Assembly: GCA_001661515.1 (NCBI GenBank)
Contig: LUVW01000019.1
Location: forward strand, 186,001-250,000
DNA from: Capniomyces stellatus
Lineage: Eukaryota > Kickxellomycota > Harpellomycetes > Harpellales > Legeriomycetaceae
DNA length: 64,000 nt
Direction of reading: 5' to 3'
Under the pieces are notes generated by a model. The model was not told the origin of the DNA and did no database searches. It saw only the letters and a program-made list of their open reading frames with translations. The position numbers and the translations under genes were made by a program. This document shows positions 1-12,408 of the stretch, piece after piece (position 1 is the first letter of the stretch; each line of letters begins with the position of its first letter).

Positions 1-2183
1 ACTCGAAAGAAAGACGTATTGCTAGAGTATCTTGTATTTATATCTTTTTTGGCCCTGCTTTTATTTTACAGTTCTAATACTAGCAACCATGTGCACTGTG
101 TCCAGAAAGCGTTCCTAGTGTAAACTTCACACAGACTAATATCGCAACCAATTAGAATAACGCTGATTGACGTTTTTGTGAAACAGGTTTACTAGGCACA
201 TTTGATGTATTGATTTGATTTATGTGATTTATTGGCAACAGTTGATGTATTGCACATAATCTTTTTTCCTCCTATCCTTGTTTCGCTTTTCAGCATTTTT
301 GTGAATTTGATGCAGTGGCATTTCCACAAAGTAAGCCAGACCGGATATCTCTCCACTTTCCAGTATATTTTAATAAGAACATCATATTGGCCTTCTTTTA
401 ATTTAAAAACGAACCAAATAAAACTACCACACTTGGTTATCTTTCTTAATACCAATAATAAAACAAAACCATCACACTGTTGCGTTTAGCTCAAGGAAGT
501 TTATTCATTTATTTAAAGCGCTAAAATGTTTTCGATAGGAGGAAAGCAATGTTTGAAGCTTGTATATAAGTATCCATCAAAAATACTGAGCTGGAATTTT
601 TAAAGAGCACTGTAGCTTGCTCTGTTGTATCTAGATTAGTTCTGTTGGGGTTTCAATTTATTTCTTTCTTTTAATTGAAATAGGGCTCGATTTATTTCTA
701 TTGTATTATCTGTTAATACTTTATCAAGCACATTCACTAAAAAAGTTGGCATTGCCACTTTTTGTTTACGTGTTTTGACAAATGTCTATAAAGTGGCACG
801 TTTCAAATAATAATGCATATGACTACATTGACTGGTTTTAATGGTGCAATAGCTGCATACCTCTGCCAAATAAGAAAAAATCTAATACACAAGAGCAAAT
901 AATAGTACGTTTACTATTCAAAAAAACAAAGTAGGCTGTACATCATTAAAACAAACCAAAACCGGAAAATCACGGATCAGGTTTTTCAAACCACCTCGTT
1001 AAAAATTATAGCTTTTAGCAATCAAAATGTACTATAAATAAGGCCAACTAACTTCTCTTGTTGCTAGAAATATTATAAACGTAGGGTTATCTATGTCTAA
1101 TTGGTAGTATGAACAGTACTCGGTATGACCAAACAATGCAAAAAACAGGTGTGAGGTTGGGTAGTCAAGTTGTGATAAACTCGAATTATATTTTACTCTG
1201 GTTTATCTCGGATCACCAATGTCAACTTTTTTGTAGAGCTAAATGGAATGCTGAGTAGATAAGATGTTTGAATTCAGTAATGTCATTTCATACCTTGCAT
1301 AAACGATTATATATAATGTGTATATACGTTGGGTAGACAGTTCAAAACAAAATCCAAAATACTAAACCCAAAACGTCAACCCCAAAAATAAAAAGGCGCA
1401 GTACAGGCTTTTCTGAAATAGCACGCTTGTTTATTGGTTATTCAACAATTTCCGCTGTAATCGACCTATAATGCCCTGCAAAAAAAAAGCACTTGTTGGT
1501 CCATGGGAAAATAGTCTTATAGTAGTAAGCTAACACTATGTAACTTCAAAACCAGCTTTACAAGAAGCAAGTCCACATGGATGCAGGAGTGGACGAGTAC
1601 TAGGCCGAGTTTGCAAACCCTCTAATATGATACAATAGATATAATAGGAGAGATTTGGTGTATTCTCATCGAGCTCAAAGCGAGAAAAGAGATATTTGGT
1701 ACTAACGGTGGAGTAAAATGTAATTTTTGATGACAAAAATGAGAAGTGAGAAGTGAGACTAATTTTCACAATTGAAAAGCCAAATTTAATTTGAGAACAA
1801 GCGAATAATCCATTGAGATTGGCTATCGAGTTGGCTGCATTAGTAAATACAGTAAGCCAATAGTAAATGGTATATCCCACACCTTTTGTTTTATTTGTTT
1901 ACTGAAGTAAGTAGACTTTTCTTTGAAAACCAAAAAAGCAACCCAGCAGTTATAATAAAAGGGTTTCAAAAAAGAAAAAGAAAAGTAAACCAACAGTACA
2001 ACTGCGATTCCAGTAGCCGAGTCCAGCATATGTTCAGAAAGTAAAGCGACAACACAAAAGCTATTTGACGCCCATTTTCTCTCAATCTAGATTCTCCAGG
2101 GTTATATTTTTCTGTGACTAAATACAAAGATATATGCTTGAGATATCAATATTAGGATAGCAATACAAGTATCAGCCGTGTAA
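1..2183. other. left edge, no confident gene
   Basis: AT-rich sequence without a gene I can defend. At 294-330 on the + strand there is a short open stretch with a strong pyrimidine-rich 3' splice site before it (ending ttttcag) and a GTAAGC donor after it, so the end of a gene that begins left of the window is possible. On the - strand, 1823-2029 opens with an ATG (MLDSATGIAVVLL) and a further open stretch runs at 1536-1880. A TTTACTAATGCAG sequence between them looks like a branch point plus acceptor, so a small membrane protein may be encoded there. Neither resolves into a recognisable product. Confidence 0.3.
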
Positions 2184-2710
2184 ATGGATTACAGTAGAAA
2201 AATAAACGATAAAACCAACGAGTATGAACAATTAAAATCCCTAAGGGACCTATCTGTATCAACCGCAGAATTGCTGGAGAACATTTATAATACGATAAAC
2301 CAAACAGATTTGCATTATAAGGGTAAACTTGAATTTCCAAAACGCTAATGATTGTAAATAAGATAAGATGCTATACAACTATGCCAAAGCCAACATATAT
2401 TTGTTTTTTGTGTTATTTTGATTGAAAACAAATCGAAACGAAGATATTGACGCCTTTTTTTGTCGTTGGTGAAAACAACATAGAAATGAAATCAGTGGCA
2501 AATAATTGGATGGGAGTATTTGATGCTGCAAAGACTGTCAATGTTTCAATAATGAAACAAGGATGCATTGAACCGAGCAGCATTAGCAATGATATGGACA
2601 TGGTTGGGGAATTCGGCACATATAATAGCAGTGAAGATTCAAGGGCTAAAAACCTTGCGTACTTTGAGGGCACTGAGCAAGTTTTACTGATACCACTGAC
2701 TCGAAGTTGA
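2184..2710 (+). CDS. DAD2: DASH/DAM1 complex subunit Dad2-like
   Basis: Two exons, 2184-2322 and 2484-2710 (intron 161 nt, GTAAAC donor, AACATAG acceptor, phase 1), giving 121 aa. Exon 1 carries YEQLKSLRDLS, close to the (E)LxxLKxLRDLS core of fungal Dad2. Exon 2 starts with MKSVANNWMGVFDAAKTV, matching the Dad2 pattern of AVAxVLxNWxxVxxAI. Dad2 is part of the ten-subunit DASH ring that couples kinetochores to microtubules. The acidic, Ser/Asn-rich C-terminal tail (about 50 residues) is not conserved. It is convergent with the NEDP1-like gene. The assignment rests on short motifs recognised by eye; another small coiled-coil kinetochore or Mediator subunit is the alternative. Confidence 0.55.
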
Positions 2711-2986
2711 ATCGGCTTGCTTTGAATACTTTTGTATAATGTATATATTTAAACAGAATTATATTGCCATTCTTAAATGGAAGCAAGTATAAAAATAGAT
2801 AACAATAGCAATAGCAATGACAAAAATAGCAATAACAATAACAGATGTTTAAACTGGGGTTCAGCTTTGTTGTGTGTATAAACATCAATATGTACGATCA
2901 TAAAATTTAGGCCTCTTGTTTTGCATACGATTGCAGCTCATTGAAAGTTGGCTTTTGATATTTAGAAACATAATAACTGAAAATGC

Positions 2987-4931
2987 CTATACAAGGTTGA
3001 TGTCCAAAAGAGTCGAGGCTACATGTTTGTGACTATCAGTTGTTTGACTAGACGCCTTATCCTGTTTCTCATTGTGTTTGGGTTTTCTATGTCCTCCTCG
3101 ATAACTCTCCAAAAGTTTCTTGGGAATATGTCTTCCTTCAGCAAGGTAGTCTCCTCTAGGTTACCAAATTATAGACAAAAGGTTAAAGATATATAATAAG
3201 ACATATTTTTCTGTCAGAAAAAAAATAAAAGGTAAAAAAACAGCAGTTAGAAGTGCTAGTAGAAATGAGCATTACTTTGTGATGAATTCGGTAGATCATC
3301 GTCGTGTGGTGGTATATATTTAAAATATGAGGATTTAAACTCATCAATTCCTATTGACAAACTCGAAAAGTCCGAGTACGGGTATTTTAAGCTATTAAGA
3401 TAGCTCCCTTTACTGATGAATACATCGTTGGATTCAAATAGAGAATTGGACCTGTGTGGGAATGATGGTGTGTTGTTGATTTTGATTTTGGTTACTGCAG
3501 AGTTCCTGCTAATTTGTGATGGTAGGTCCAGCTGCATGCTGCTTGTTTTGGACAATCTTGTGGTATTATAGCCAAGTGCAGCCTGCTCAGGCTTGACTCC
3601 GACCAAATTGCCATCGAACCCTTGCTTCCCTACACCTGAGTTTTTGGATGCGCCTTGGTGCCTATTTGCTTTTGACTTGACTTTTTGATGCCTAACATAT
3701 CTTCGCGACAACTCCTCGGCTATAGCCAATACGTAAATTCCACAATCATGATCTACTCAAAAAATCGAAAAAAATATATATAATAAAAAAAAGTCGAAAA
3801 GCCCTCAACGCGTAAACAACCAAGTAGATTATAAAAATTCAGCGAGCTGCCAGCTAACTATCTGTGTTTTACCATTGTTCTGTTGGGGCGTGTACATGGA
3901 CTTGAAATAAAACTCTATTTGTGTCATTTCACGCAATTTTTTTATAAAATAGGGAACTAGCTAATAACAAACCGCGCCCTTAATAAGCATACACTCTTGA
4001 TAAATAGCATCTTGAGGGTCATAAAGCACCTTTACATGACTTGTTATATTAAATATAAAAAAAAAGTAAATTACGTTTGTTCTGTCTATGAGATGGTAGA
4101 TCCAACAGCCTTATTAACTTTTGAGCTGCCTGTTCAGCGAATGCTTTGTTATGTCGCGAAATCGAGTCATAGTAGTAGTAGGTCCTGGTATCTCTGGAAT
4201 ACACCAGAAGCGACCTATACGGTTGGTACGCAGTACATACTTGTATATTTATACTCTTTTTCTAGTAAATGTTTCAGATCTTGATCACTGATGTGGCAAT
4301 TTTCATATGGGTACATCTGTCTTACCAGTGGCTTCGATTGTTCAATGGTATAATCGCCACTCGCTTTATGTTCATTTCCCTTTCTAATTGAGCAGAAAGA
4401 TTCTCTGCAATATTTGAGTCTATTTGGTTGAACATATATAACCATACACATAGTACACATTGTCAGTGCGGTCATTACTGCCACATTATACACCTCCCCA
4501 ATCTACAATTTAGCGCAGCTTTATATAGATATATATTACATACTTTTAGAATTGCATAGCAAGTGAGCCGTGTAAGCTCCCATAAAAAAAACAAAGTCGC
4601 TTTTGAATTCGCTGGTTTCTAGATACCTATTTTGTGTTAGAAATATGTATTCTTCCATTTTTTGATATCAACGTGTATATGAGTGCATTTTTAGCTTAAA
4701 TCATTTTGCAGGATCTATCTTATACCTGGGCACGAATATTCAAACAAGCACACTCTCAACTACGGCCTCGGCAGCATTGCAAATAAAATAATGGAATACA
4801 CAAGAAAATCCTTACGTTAGATAGAAATTTATTATTTCTCCCGTCAACCAGCCTTTTGGCATTAGAGACTCAAAATCGTACTTCCTAACTTCAAGATTTT
4901 CGTACTCGAGTAGCAGGTCAGTGTTGTTCAT
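2987..4931 (-). CDS. NEDD8-specific protease, SENP8/NEDP1 type (peptidase C48)
   Basis: Seven exons on the minus strand: 4816-4931, 4544-4626, 4326-4419, 4075-4214, 3873-3914, 3276-3752 and 2987-3153. All phases close, giving 372 aa. The fold is read in order: WLTGEIINFYL (family WLND-IIxFY), then VAIIPLNNRSHWSLLVYSR with the catalytic His split by intron 3 (HW|S), then YYYDSISRHN with the catalytic Asp, then TPQQNNDHDCGIYVLA with the Gln of the oxyanion hole and the nucleophilic Cys. Such enzymes mature NEDD8 or remove it from cullins. After the catalytic Cys there is a basic then Ser-rich tail of about 190 residues, far longer than in animal SENP8. If intron 6 (GTAATG at 3275) is retained, the protein stops at 3256 instead (323 aa). 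The ATG at 4931 is the first in frame. Confidence 0.85.
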
Positions 4932-5102
4932 CGTATTACTGTATTCGTGAATGCACACCTTTTTTGCCTCCCCTCTCTTCTACTATACTTTACTAATACT
5001 GTATTTAATATGTTATTATTAGGTTTGAACGCACCTTTCATTCATTTCAAAGCAAAGGCGTAAAGGAGGAATTTCAAAGGGATAGACTCTCCACACACCC
5101 AA

Positions 5103-5190
5103 ATAACAGTAATAGTAACAGTAATAATAACAGTAATAGTAACAGTAATAGTAACAGTAACAGTAATAGTAATAGTAATAGTAATGGTAA
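5103..5190. repeat. AGTAAC/AGTAAT microsatellite
   Basis: About fifteen hexamer units alternating AACAGT, AATAGT and AATAAT. It lies in the gap between the NEDP1-like start (4931) and the end of the LYR-type gene (5357), close to the NEDP1 promoter. Confidence 0.9.
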
Positions 5191-5356
5191 TATTATGGCG
5201 CACCAATAAAGAAAAGCACAGCTCAATAAAAAAAAACCTTACATCAGTTTAAAGCGGTATTACATTCAGATTAATGATGCAGTGCTGCCCGCTCTGCTTA
5301 TCAGCCAAGTCTGGTGAATCGTATTCGATCGTCGTTTGCTCTGATGTTTTGACTTT

Positions 5357-5906
5357 TTAATCTTGGGCCTTGCTGAGTATGTGAACTATTATAGCGTGTC
5401 TTAAAAATTGAATTTGTGTCGCAAGATTCAAAGGTGTGCTACGTTCTGTAGTTCTGGTCCCCTTTAATAAAACCTCCTTTTTGTCGCGTTTATCTGGTTT
5501 TACTTTAAGGTGGGAGTAAAATTTGATATTTTAAATTAGCACTTCCAACGTACCTTTAAAACGGGAATCGCGTAGATACTGTTTATAAGATGGTATAGTA
5601 ATCCTTCTAAAAAAGCAAATTGTTGAAATGTAAAAAAGTCACGACTCTAATTTTTTTTTTATAGAAAAAAGGGCAGTAACAATAAATAAGCCTCGACTTA
5701 AGTCCGTTAATAAAAAGCACGATTTCTTCACAATATAAAAGGACGCAATTTTACACTCTTTTCCCCTTCATTTAGTAGACTAATTAGCATCGGCCTGTGC
5801 TCAATTTTAAATGGTGGCAAACCCATATTTGCTCTAAAACTCGATCATTTGAACCGATTATATGGCAATACAGCAAGACGCGGTAATATGCGTGTATCCT
5901 GGCCAT
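5357..5906 (-). CDS. small LYR-motif (Complex1_LYR) protein, Mzm1/LYRM7-like
   Basis: Three exons inferred: 5872-5906, 5554-5606 and 5357-5502 (phases 2 and 1 close exactly), giving 77 aa. The N-terminus MARIHAYYRVLLR resembles the LYR signature xxAYRxxLR, and the C-terminal part NLATQIQFLRHAI resembles the xxAxEVxxFLRxNI helix of Mzm1/LYRM7. Those proteins hold the Rieske protein during complex III assembly in mitochondria. Introns end in TTTTTTAG and CCTTAAAG. Exon 1 is only 35 nt, with a GTATTG donor, so its boundary is the weakest part. Another ATG (MGLPPFK, near 5830) could start a different first exon, but its phase does not fit. No BLAST or RNA evidence is available here. Confidence 0.4.
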
Positions 5907-6147
5907 AACTCAAGCCTTTTCGGTACTTATAAGTGTAAACTGTTTGTGATACTAGTCTGTACAAAAGTGTTTATTAATTTTAATTCAATGCAGATGATCA
6001 GTAAAGTCTAAGTTTCTACTCGTAAAAGCTAAAGATTAAAGTGAGTGACGGATGGCTAAGGACAAAATATGTTTGGCTATACACATACAATGCATTCAGT
6101 GGCGTTAAAAGGCGTGGGTAATATACCAATTGATGCCAGGTGGATGG

Positions 6148-6882
6148 TCATACCATGTACCTTAGTCTTGAGCCTTTTTTTTTGATGGCTTTGGACGTCA
6201 TGAAATTGATTCTTTTAGGGTTAGGTGCCTTTAATCTATCTTTAAGTGGTTCTTTCAACTTATAATGCGACATCATCAGGTTCTCTAGCGCTAGTAAGCG
6301 ATATCCGTTTGATGGGATGATGTATTTGGAGGGCGTGCGAGTAAATTTGATTGGCTTGGTTACTGTAGTTGAGTTTTTTTTGGGTAGACTCTTTAGGGGC
6401 CAACAGACCCTGTTGATATCAAGAATGATTTTCGAGTTAAATAAAGCTTCCGTGTGCTCCAAGTCAGGCAGGTAAAACACTTTGTTTTTGGGCAGCTCGC
6501 TTCTGATCCTTTCGTATATATTACTTGTGTTGTTGTAATCAAACTGGTCGACTATGTTTTTGCTGTGTTGCTCGCTGATTTTCTTTTCAATAATTCCCAA
6601 TGATGCCCTGTTTTCCACTATTCTATAGTAGTCGTTTATCTGAAACATCCTATTTACCCCGACAAAGATGGTTCTCGACCTTTCCAAGTGCCTCCTGTAT
6701 CTATTCCCATTGCTTGCTGGCTTGTAAAAAAAGTTGCTGCATATTACTCCATTTATTTTGATTTTCGTTGGGGCCTTTGGCTTGCAAAACACCGCAGTGG
6801 ACGTCAGCTTAGACAGCTGGATAACAGCCTCGGCTTTAATATCCATCCGCTTTTTGTAAGGTGTATGCAAAATGGATACCAT
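6148..6882 (-). CDS. hypothetical protein, 244 aa
   Basis: Single uninterrupted frame from the first in-frame ATG (6882; an in-frame TAG lies 18 nt upstream) to TGA at 6148. The protein is very basic, Lys/Arg/Asn rich, ending RKIKKKGSR-like (KAIKKKGSRLRY), and has no signal peptide or membrane segment. I do not recognise any domain. The charge and the lack of hydrophobic segments suggest a nuclear, ribosomal-assembly or mitochondrial-ribosomal type protein, but that is only inference. A long gene-poor stretch lies upstream; the LYR-type gene lies downstream on the same strand. Confidence 0.5.
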   Translation of the reverse strand: MVSILHTPYKKRMDIKAEAVIQLSKLTSTAVFCKPKAPTKIKINGVICSNFFYKPASNGNRYRRHLERSRTIFVGVNRMFQINDYYRIVENRASLGIIEKKISEQHSKNIVDQFDYNNTSNIYERIRSELPKNKVFYLPDLEHTEALFNSKIILDINRVCWPLKSLPKKNSTTVTKPIKFTRTPSKYIIPSNGYRLLALENLMMSHYKLKEPLKDRLKAPNPKRINFMTSKAIKKKGSRLRYMV

Positions 6883-9357
6883 TTGTGCAATGCCTAACTA
6901 TTGTACAACAGTCCCTGTTCTTAAAATAAAATAAAGGAAACTAGAATTTCGGAACGATAAAGCGAACTAGTATATTTGTGGGATACTTGGAGACATCTTT
7001 ATACTTTGGATAGTGAAAGGTTGGTTGTAAAAGTCTTAAAATTAAACAAAAATAAAAGAGAGCATACAGATTTGTGTTTTAGTAGACATCTTATAGTCTT
7101 TGGCCTTCAGTTGTTACGTTATTAAGATGTCAAATTTAGCTTTTTATCCAAAATCTGATACGGTTCTTATGACAGTTTGTGTGCTGTTGTTTGATTCGGT
7201 CTCTATTTGATAAATTGGGACTGTTTGAGCGAATTGATTGATTTAGGTGCTAAAGTATGTAATTTCAATGAGTAGAAAAGCAGAAATAAAGTAAAGCTTC
7301 GAAATCGAAAAAGCAATAAAGGCAAGGATTATATAAAGAGTGAGGAAATTAATTAAATCCCACAACATTCCCTGTTTACCATTGGTTATTAGGAAAAGTT
7401 TAATTTTTAACTCGCGGGATAGCTCCCTAGGGTGTAGGGGCGAATTGGATGGCAGGGATAATATGATACCCCCCGACTAGTGGATAAGCAGTAGTCGGTA
7501 TTATCTAATCTACAGTAAAAATATGCCTGTGTTACGGTATAACATAAACCAATGTACTCGCTAGACATAGCTTGGTAAAGACCTTGTGACAAATGGACAC
7601 CTCCAGGAATTTTCAAGTCGCTTTCACATTAAATAACGCTGGCCTCGCTTAGACTTTAGCGTATTGTGTTACTTTTTTAACCCGGCTTTTTGGAGTCGAG
7701 GCTAAGATATAAAAAGTTGGTGTAATGGAATCAAAAAGCCTAAACCCAGCTGGTGACATCAAAAAAAAAGAGCAATCAGGAAACTTGATACGTTCTGGAT
7801 TTGCCTGTCGAGTCGAGATAACACAGTTTAGAAGGGAGAATGGAGTACATTGCGACTTTATATGATATACGGGTATTTCTTAGCCAAAAATACGATACGC
7901 TTTCTTAATACAGAGCGGCAACAACTGTGAATGGTTTAAGGTATTTTGGTTTACAGGTAGTTGCATGTGAAAGCACAAGACAAGTGACAAGTGTTAATTA
8001 GAATGATATTTTGTGAAGGTTAGGGTCACTTGTCGGATAAATTGGTATTTGGTGCTCGGATAAAACCAAGTATGTGGCTAGTAGTGAACTGGTAATGGTT
8101 TGCTATGTTCTTTGATGTTTAAAGCAGATAAAACAATTTGTTGAACAGTATATTAATATACAACAGGGTGTTTGATTCACTTGGCCTTAGCAAAGAAAAG
8201 ACAAATAACAAGGCAAAGTTGAAAAAAAAAATCCAAGTTAATTAAATTGAAACAAGCAAAGAGAGTAGAGAAACAAACTATATCACATTTTGAAGGTTTC
8301 ACATAACCAGAACGATGTAATTGGACACTGCGTTTGGCTTAAATGTTTTTGTAAAGTTGAACAAACCAAGTGTTTAAAATACGCAACACACAAAAGTAGC
8401 AGAAATGTAGGGTTGAGGTGTAGAATTAAGCATTACAAAATCCGTAAATTAAATGGCACCAATTAACAAGGTTGAAACTAGACACATCAGTTACATAGCA
8501 GAAAGGAAGTAAGCAGTAAACAAGAGTCAGGCTACACTTTTTATACCAGCTATACACAAGCATAAGCTGTTTGGCCTTTGACATATATATGTATATATTA
8601 TTTTTTCACTTTGTTTTATTTTAGTCATTCGAATACACATTGTGTTTTTGGGTACAGAGTGGACGCTTTGAAATTCTTTACAAGAAATTCGCAGAGTACA
8701 ACAGGTTTTATAGATACATACATACATATATAGATATATATATATATAAAGATACATATACTTGCACTTATTTAAAAAACTATTGGATCAGAAAAGTTTG
8801 CATCTGTTTGATTAAGCACAGAAACCGAGAGTACAGTTTCCCCTTTAATAGTGAGGGTGTTTGTGGAAGGGGGTTTTGGAGATCCGTTCGATAAAAGCAA
8901 ATAGCAAGAAAATAAAATATTCTGCTTTTTTATAATCATTTCTCAAGCCTGCTGCGGTTCTTTCAAGCTGAGGTCTGTCGATCATCTATTCCGGTAAACA
9001 TAAAAGTAAAGAAAATAGAGTAAGTGATGAATGCAAGCGGGTCCCACGAATACCGTCTTTATTGACTGTAATTACTGGAGACGGATTAATTATTTTCTAC
9101 TAATTTGGGAGAATAAAGAAATAAATGTCATTTTTTGCTCACTGTATTCGGTTTTGGAACAATTTATTGCGATTGGAAGCTTGAAATCAAGAGTCTAATG
9201 CGTTGCCGAGATTTAACAACATAACAGCTTTAAATTTGATCATAGAGCTCTCTTGGACCAGAATAGAAAGAAGGTAGAATTAGCAACATTTACAATACTA
9301 GTATAGAGTAAACAGTAAGGCGAGAAAGGGGGTATTCGAAGAGAAAGACAAGCAAAA
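6883..9357. other. gene-poor stretch with one possible micro-ORF
   Basis: No gene with recognisable product. A short hairpin (CCGACTA / TAGTCGG) sits at about 7473-7499 and AT microsatellites at 8582-8610 and 8728-8750. On the - strand 8845-8985 is a 46-aa ORF (begins MIDRPQLERTAAGLRNDYKK) that looks coding in composition and is preceded by an acceptor-like sequence. The + strand is also open there, so I do not call it. The last 150 nt are the promoter side of DSK2. Confidence 0.4.
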
Positions 9358-11832
9358 ATGAGCAAGGGGAGAGAGGAATATAGTTCCAGTGAGGGGCTAC
9401 AGTCAAATGAGAGTTTAAAACACATTGATATCAAGTTTGTTGGGATTAATATACAAGCAAATCTTAAATATGTCAGTGTTGAAAACAGCATTAGCACATT
9501 AAAGGAGTTGTTGTCGAGCGAAATTAGTTTACCAGTAAAGAGAATTCGACTTGTTTACGGCAGGCACATTTTAAAAGATGAGAAGACTATAGAAGAATAC
9601 AGTAAGAAATCCAAAGCCAACAATGGGGGAGGGTTACTTTTATTAAAAAAAAGACTCGTTTGTAAAAGTTTGTAAAAGTTTGGTAAAGAAAGTTAGCAAG
9701 GGAATGGATAGGGAGGGGTGCTAATATATTAATAAATGTGTAAATCTGAAATAGATGTAAAAAACGGGGACAGTGTGCAGATTGTTGTATTGTCGGAAAA
9801 CCAGATTGGCAGTACGAATGCAAAGCTGCCGAAGAAAGAGAAAAATATGGAAGAAGTAATGATGCAGCAGTTTTCGAAAAATCCGTTTATTAAGGTTAGT
9901 TTGATGGAGTATCAAAGTATAGCGTTGGCAACTGAACTATGAGCGTGGTTATGGGTGTGCTGAGGTGGCAGCAGTTGGTTGTGGTGGGATGTTTGGGAAT
10001 TATTTTTTTTTCTTCCTAAATGGTTATTCACCTTGGGAGGGGGGGGGGGGGGGAAAAAATACTCTTACGCAAATATATCAATAGCTACCTTTTTGCTTAA
10101 TTATTAATATTTATTTTTTTATGTATTCCGGGTTTCTAGGAGTTAATGAAGTCGCCTGAGGCTATGCAGCAGATTATCGGATCAAACCCACATCTAAAGG
10201 AAATGATGAAAAAGAACCCAGAGCTCCAAAGTGTGTTTCAAGACCCGTCATTCATGGATCAAGTAAGGAATATGAGAACTCAGTAGCATGTATATATATA
10301 GTAACAACAACAACAACAATGATGATGGTAATTTCAATTGTAATAATATGATACACAAAATAGTTTACTAGTGCTGCGCAGAACCCCGAGCTAATGCGGG
10401 AAATGATGAGAAATAATGACAGGGCGATATCGAATTTGGAGATGCAACCTGGTGGATTTAACCATTTGACTAAGATGTACCATAGTTTTCAAAAGCCTAT
10501 GGAAAGCGCAGAAATGGTAATAGTTACAAGACCGATGTTTTCAAAGTTTTTGGCTGATGTTTATATACATATATTCCATTACTTGTGAAACTAAACAATA
10601 GCTTGTTTCTATTAATTTTTATTGCTTGGTTTAATTTTCAGAGTCCGCTTGGTCAAACGCCAAAGCTAACAAACGAACAATACTCACAGCTACTAAACAT
10701 CACCGAGCCGCCGAGTAAGTTTCTTGGCATACATTAGTTTGTACAAAGAACATGCCTGATTGGGTTCGGCTGGTAGTACAGCACTAATAAACATGGGCAA
10801 ATAAATAAACATGTCGATCCTTTGATTGTTATTAAACACGTTTCTCTCTGTGGTAAAATAGCCAACAAAATAAACACCACACCGCTTCCAAATCCTTGGA
10901 ACATCAACTCCAGGCCCAAAAACCCACTTTCTAGTTTTGGGTATCCAGGACTTATAGGCATGGCTGGGGCTAAGGAAAGGTCAGGTTCAAACGGACCTCC
11001 GCTAGGGCAAGCAGGGATGGCGGCCAACCCATTTTCTTACTTTATGGGAGGAATGAACAATGGCAAGTCAAACAGTGCTATGCAAGGGTTCAATCCGTCT
11101 ATGTTTAATATTAACAATAGGGATCGTAAGTTTATTCTCTGTTACTATTTCTATTTCTACTATTTATATTTCCATTTCTACTATTGTATATTTGATTATA
11201 ATTATTTTTATTACTTGGTGAATGTGTAGAGGCACCAAACGCACCGCCTTCAAACTCGATTAACTTGGACCCCATGAACTCTTTTACTGGCCAGCGTAGG
11301 TTTATTAATTAACTCGTATATCTGATTTGGTCTTGCATCCAATCAAACCCAAATCAAACTGCATTGCACTGTGTATGTTTGAAGAGTAGAGACTAAATCT
11401 AATGAAATACTGTTATTTATCTAGATGCTAAAAATACCGAAAGCTTATCAAGAATGCAAATATCCTCCCAGTCACAACCAACATCCACAACCACTCAAAA
11501 CACCCAGCTTGGAATGGAACCCCCAGGCCAAGCACAAAACTCATCTGTCAGCCAAGTCGGCACTTTGGACATTGAGATAAAGAGTGCTGAACCTTCACGC
11601 TATGAAGCCCAGGTCCAGCTACTGATTGATATGGGGTTTGTGAATAAGGACGAGAACATTGAGTAAGTTTGCCATTTTCTGCCTTTCTTTCCTTTGTATA
11701 TTTTCTGCTGGACCCAACTTTGAAAATGTTTATTTTATATATCTAATGTCTGATGCTGTGTATTGTAGAGCATTGGAGATTACAAACGGCGATTTGAACC
11801 TTGCCATCGAATACCTTGTTCGGAACAGTTGA
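9358..11832 (+). CDS. DSK2: ubiquilin / Dsk2 ubiquitin receptor
   Basis: Nine exons: 9358-9601, 9755-9894, 10140-10262, 10382-10516, 10642-10714, 10862-11125, 11230-11295, 11425-11662 and 11769-11832. All phases close, giving 448 aa. An N-terminal ubiquitin-like domain (about 20-97) contains [13 protein letters not shown] and ends GDSVQIVVL. The STI1-type region (about 120-220) reads [26 protein letters not shown] and [13 protein letters not shown], typical of Dsk2. A Gly/Asn/Pro-rich linker follows. The C-terminal UBA (about 400-448) has [10 protein letters not shown] and NLAIEYL. Dsk2 shuttles ubiquitylated substrates to the proteasome. Intron 2 contains a 15-nt G run (10039-10053). NDUFA12 follows on the same strand. 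Confidence 0.95.
10039..10053 (+). repeat. poly-G run inside DSK2 intron 2
   Basis: Fifteen consecutive G preceded by GGGA, on the sense strand of the intron. It is one of several long G or C homopolymers in an otherwise AT-rich window. Confidence 0.95.
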
Positions 11833-12374
11833 GTTGGCTCTTTATTCACTACTGTCTCGCCTTGAAATCGCTTTGAAATCAACACACTGTCCCAATGGAA
11901 TCAACCATAGTTGGAAATGATGCATAAACATCCCTTGCTTTTGCCTTAATGTTTGCGATTCTACCATCACACCTTACCAAATCCCCTATTACATTTCATT
12001 CTACATTTTCCAACTATACAGCCAACATCTCTTCTATCCTTTTTGTTCTATTCTTTTTCTTTTTTCTATTCTTTCCTTTTTCTATTATTATGTGGAATTT
12101 TATACTAGATACTTTATTTTTCATTATAAATAAAATACTTTTAATTTGATTTTGTTTTGTTTAGTTTAGGTTGGATTGGGTTGGGTTGAGCTTGACAAGT
12201 TTGTGAGTCCGTTCTGTAACCATCCCCCTCTCTTATCCAAGCGATATTGTTTAAATTCCCTCGAATTTCTTCATTACTGAACAAAATAATTTTACCTCCA
12301 GGAAATTTACCCAACGTATCACCCAAATTCACTTTCCAAAAACAAACAAACCAAGCAAAATATCCCATCAGCTC

Positions 12375-12408
<34 letters not shown>

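Noticed and set aside
8527..8894. Open frames on both strands around 8.6-8.9 kb
   Set aside because: They are produced by an AT microsatellite (TATATA runs).
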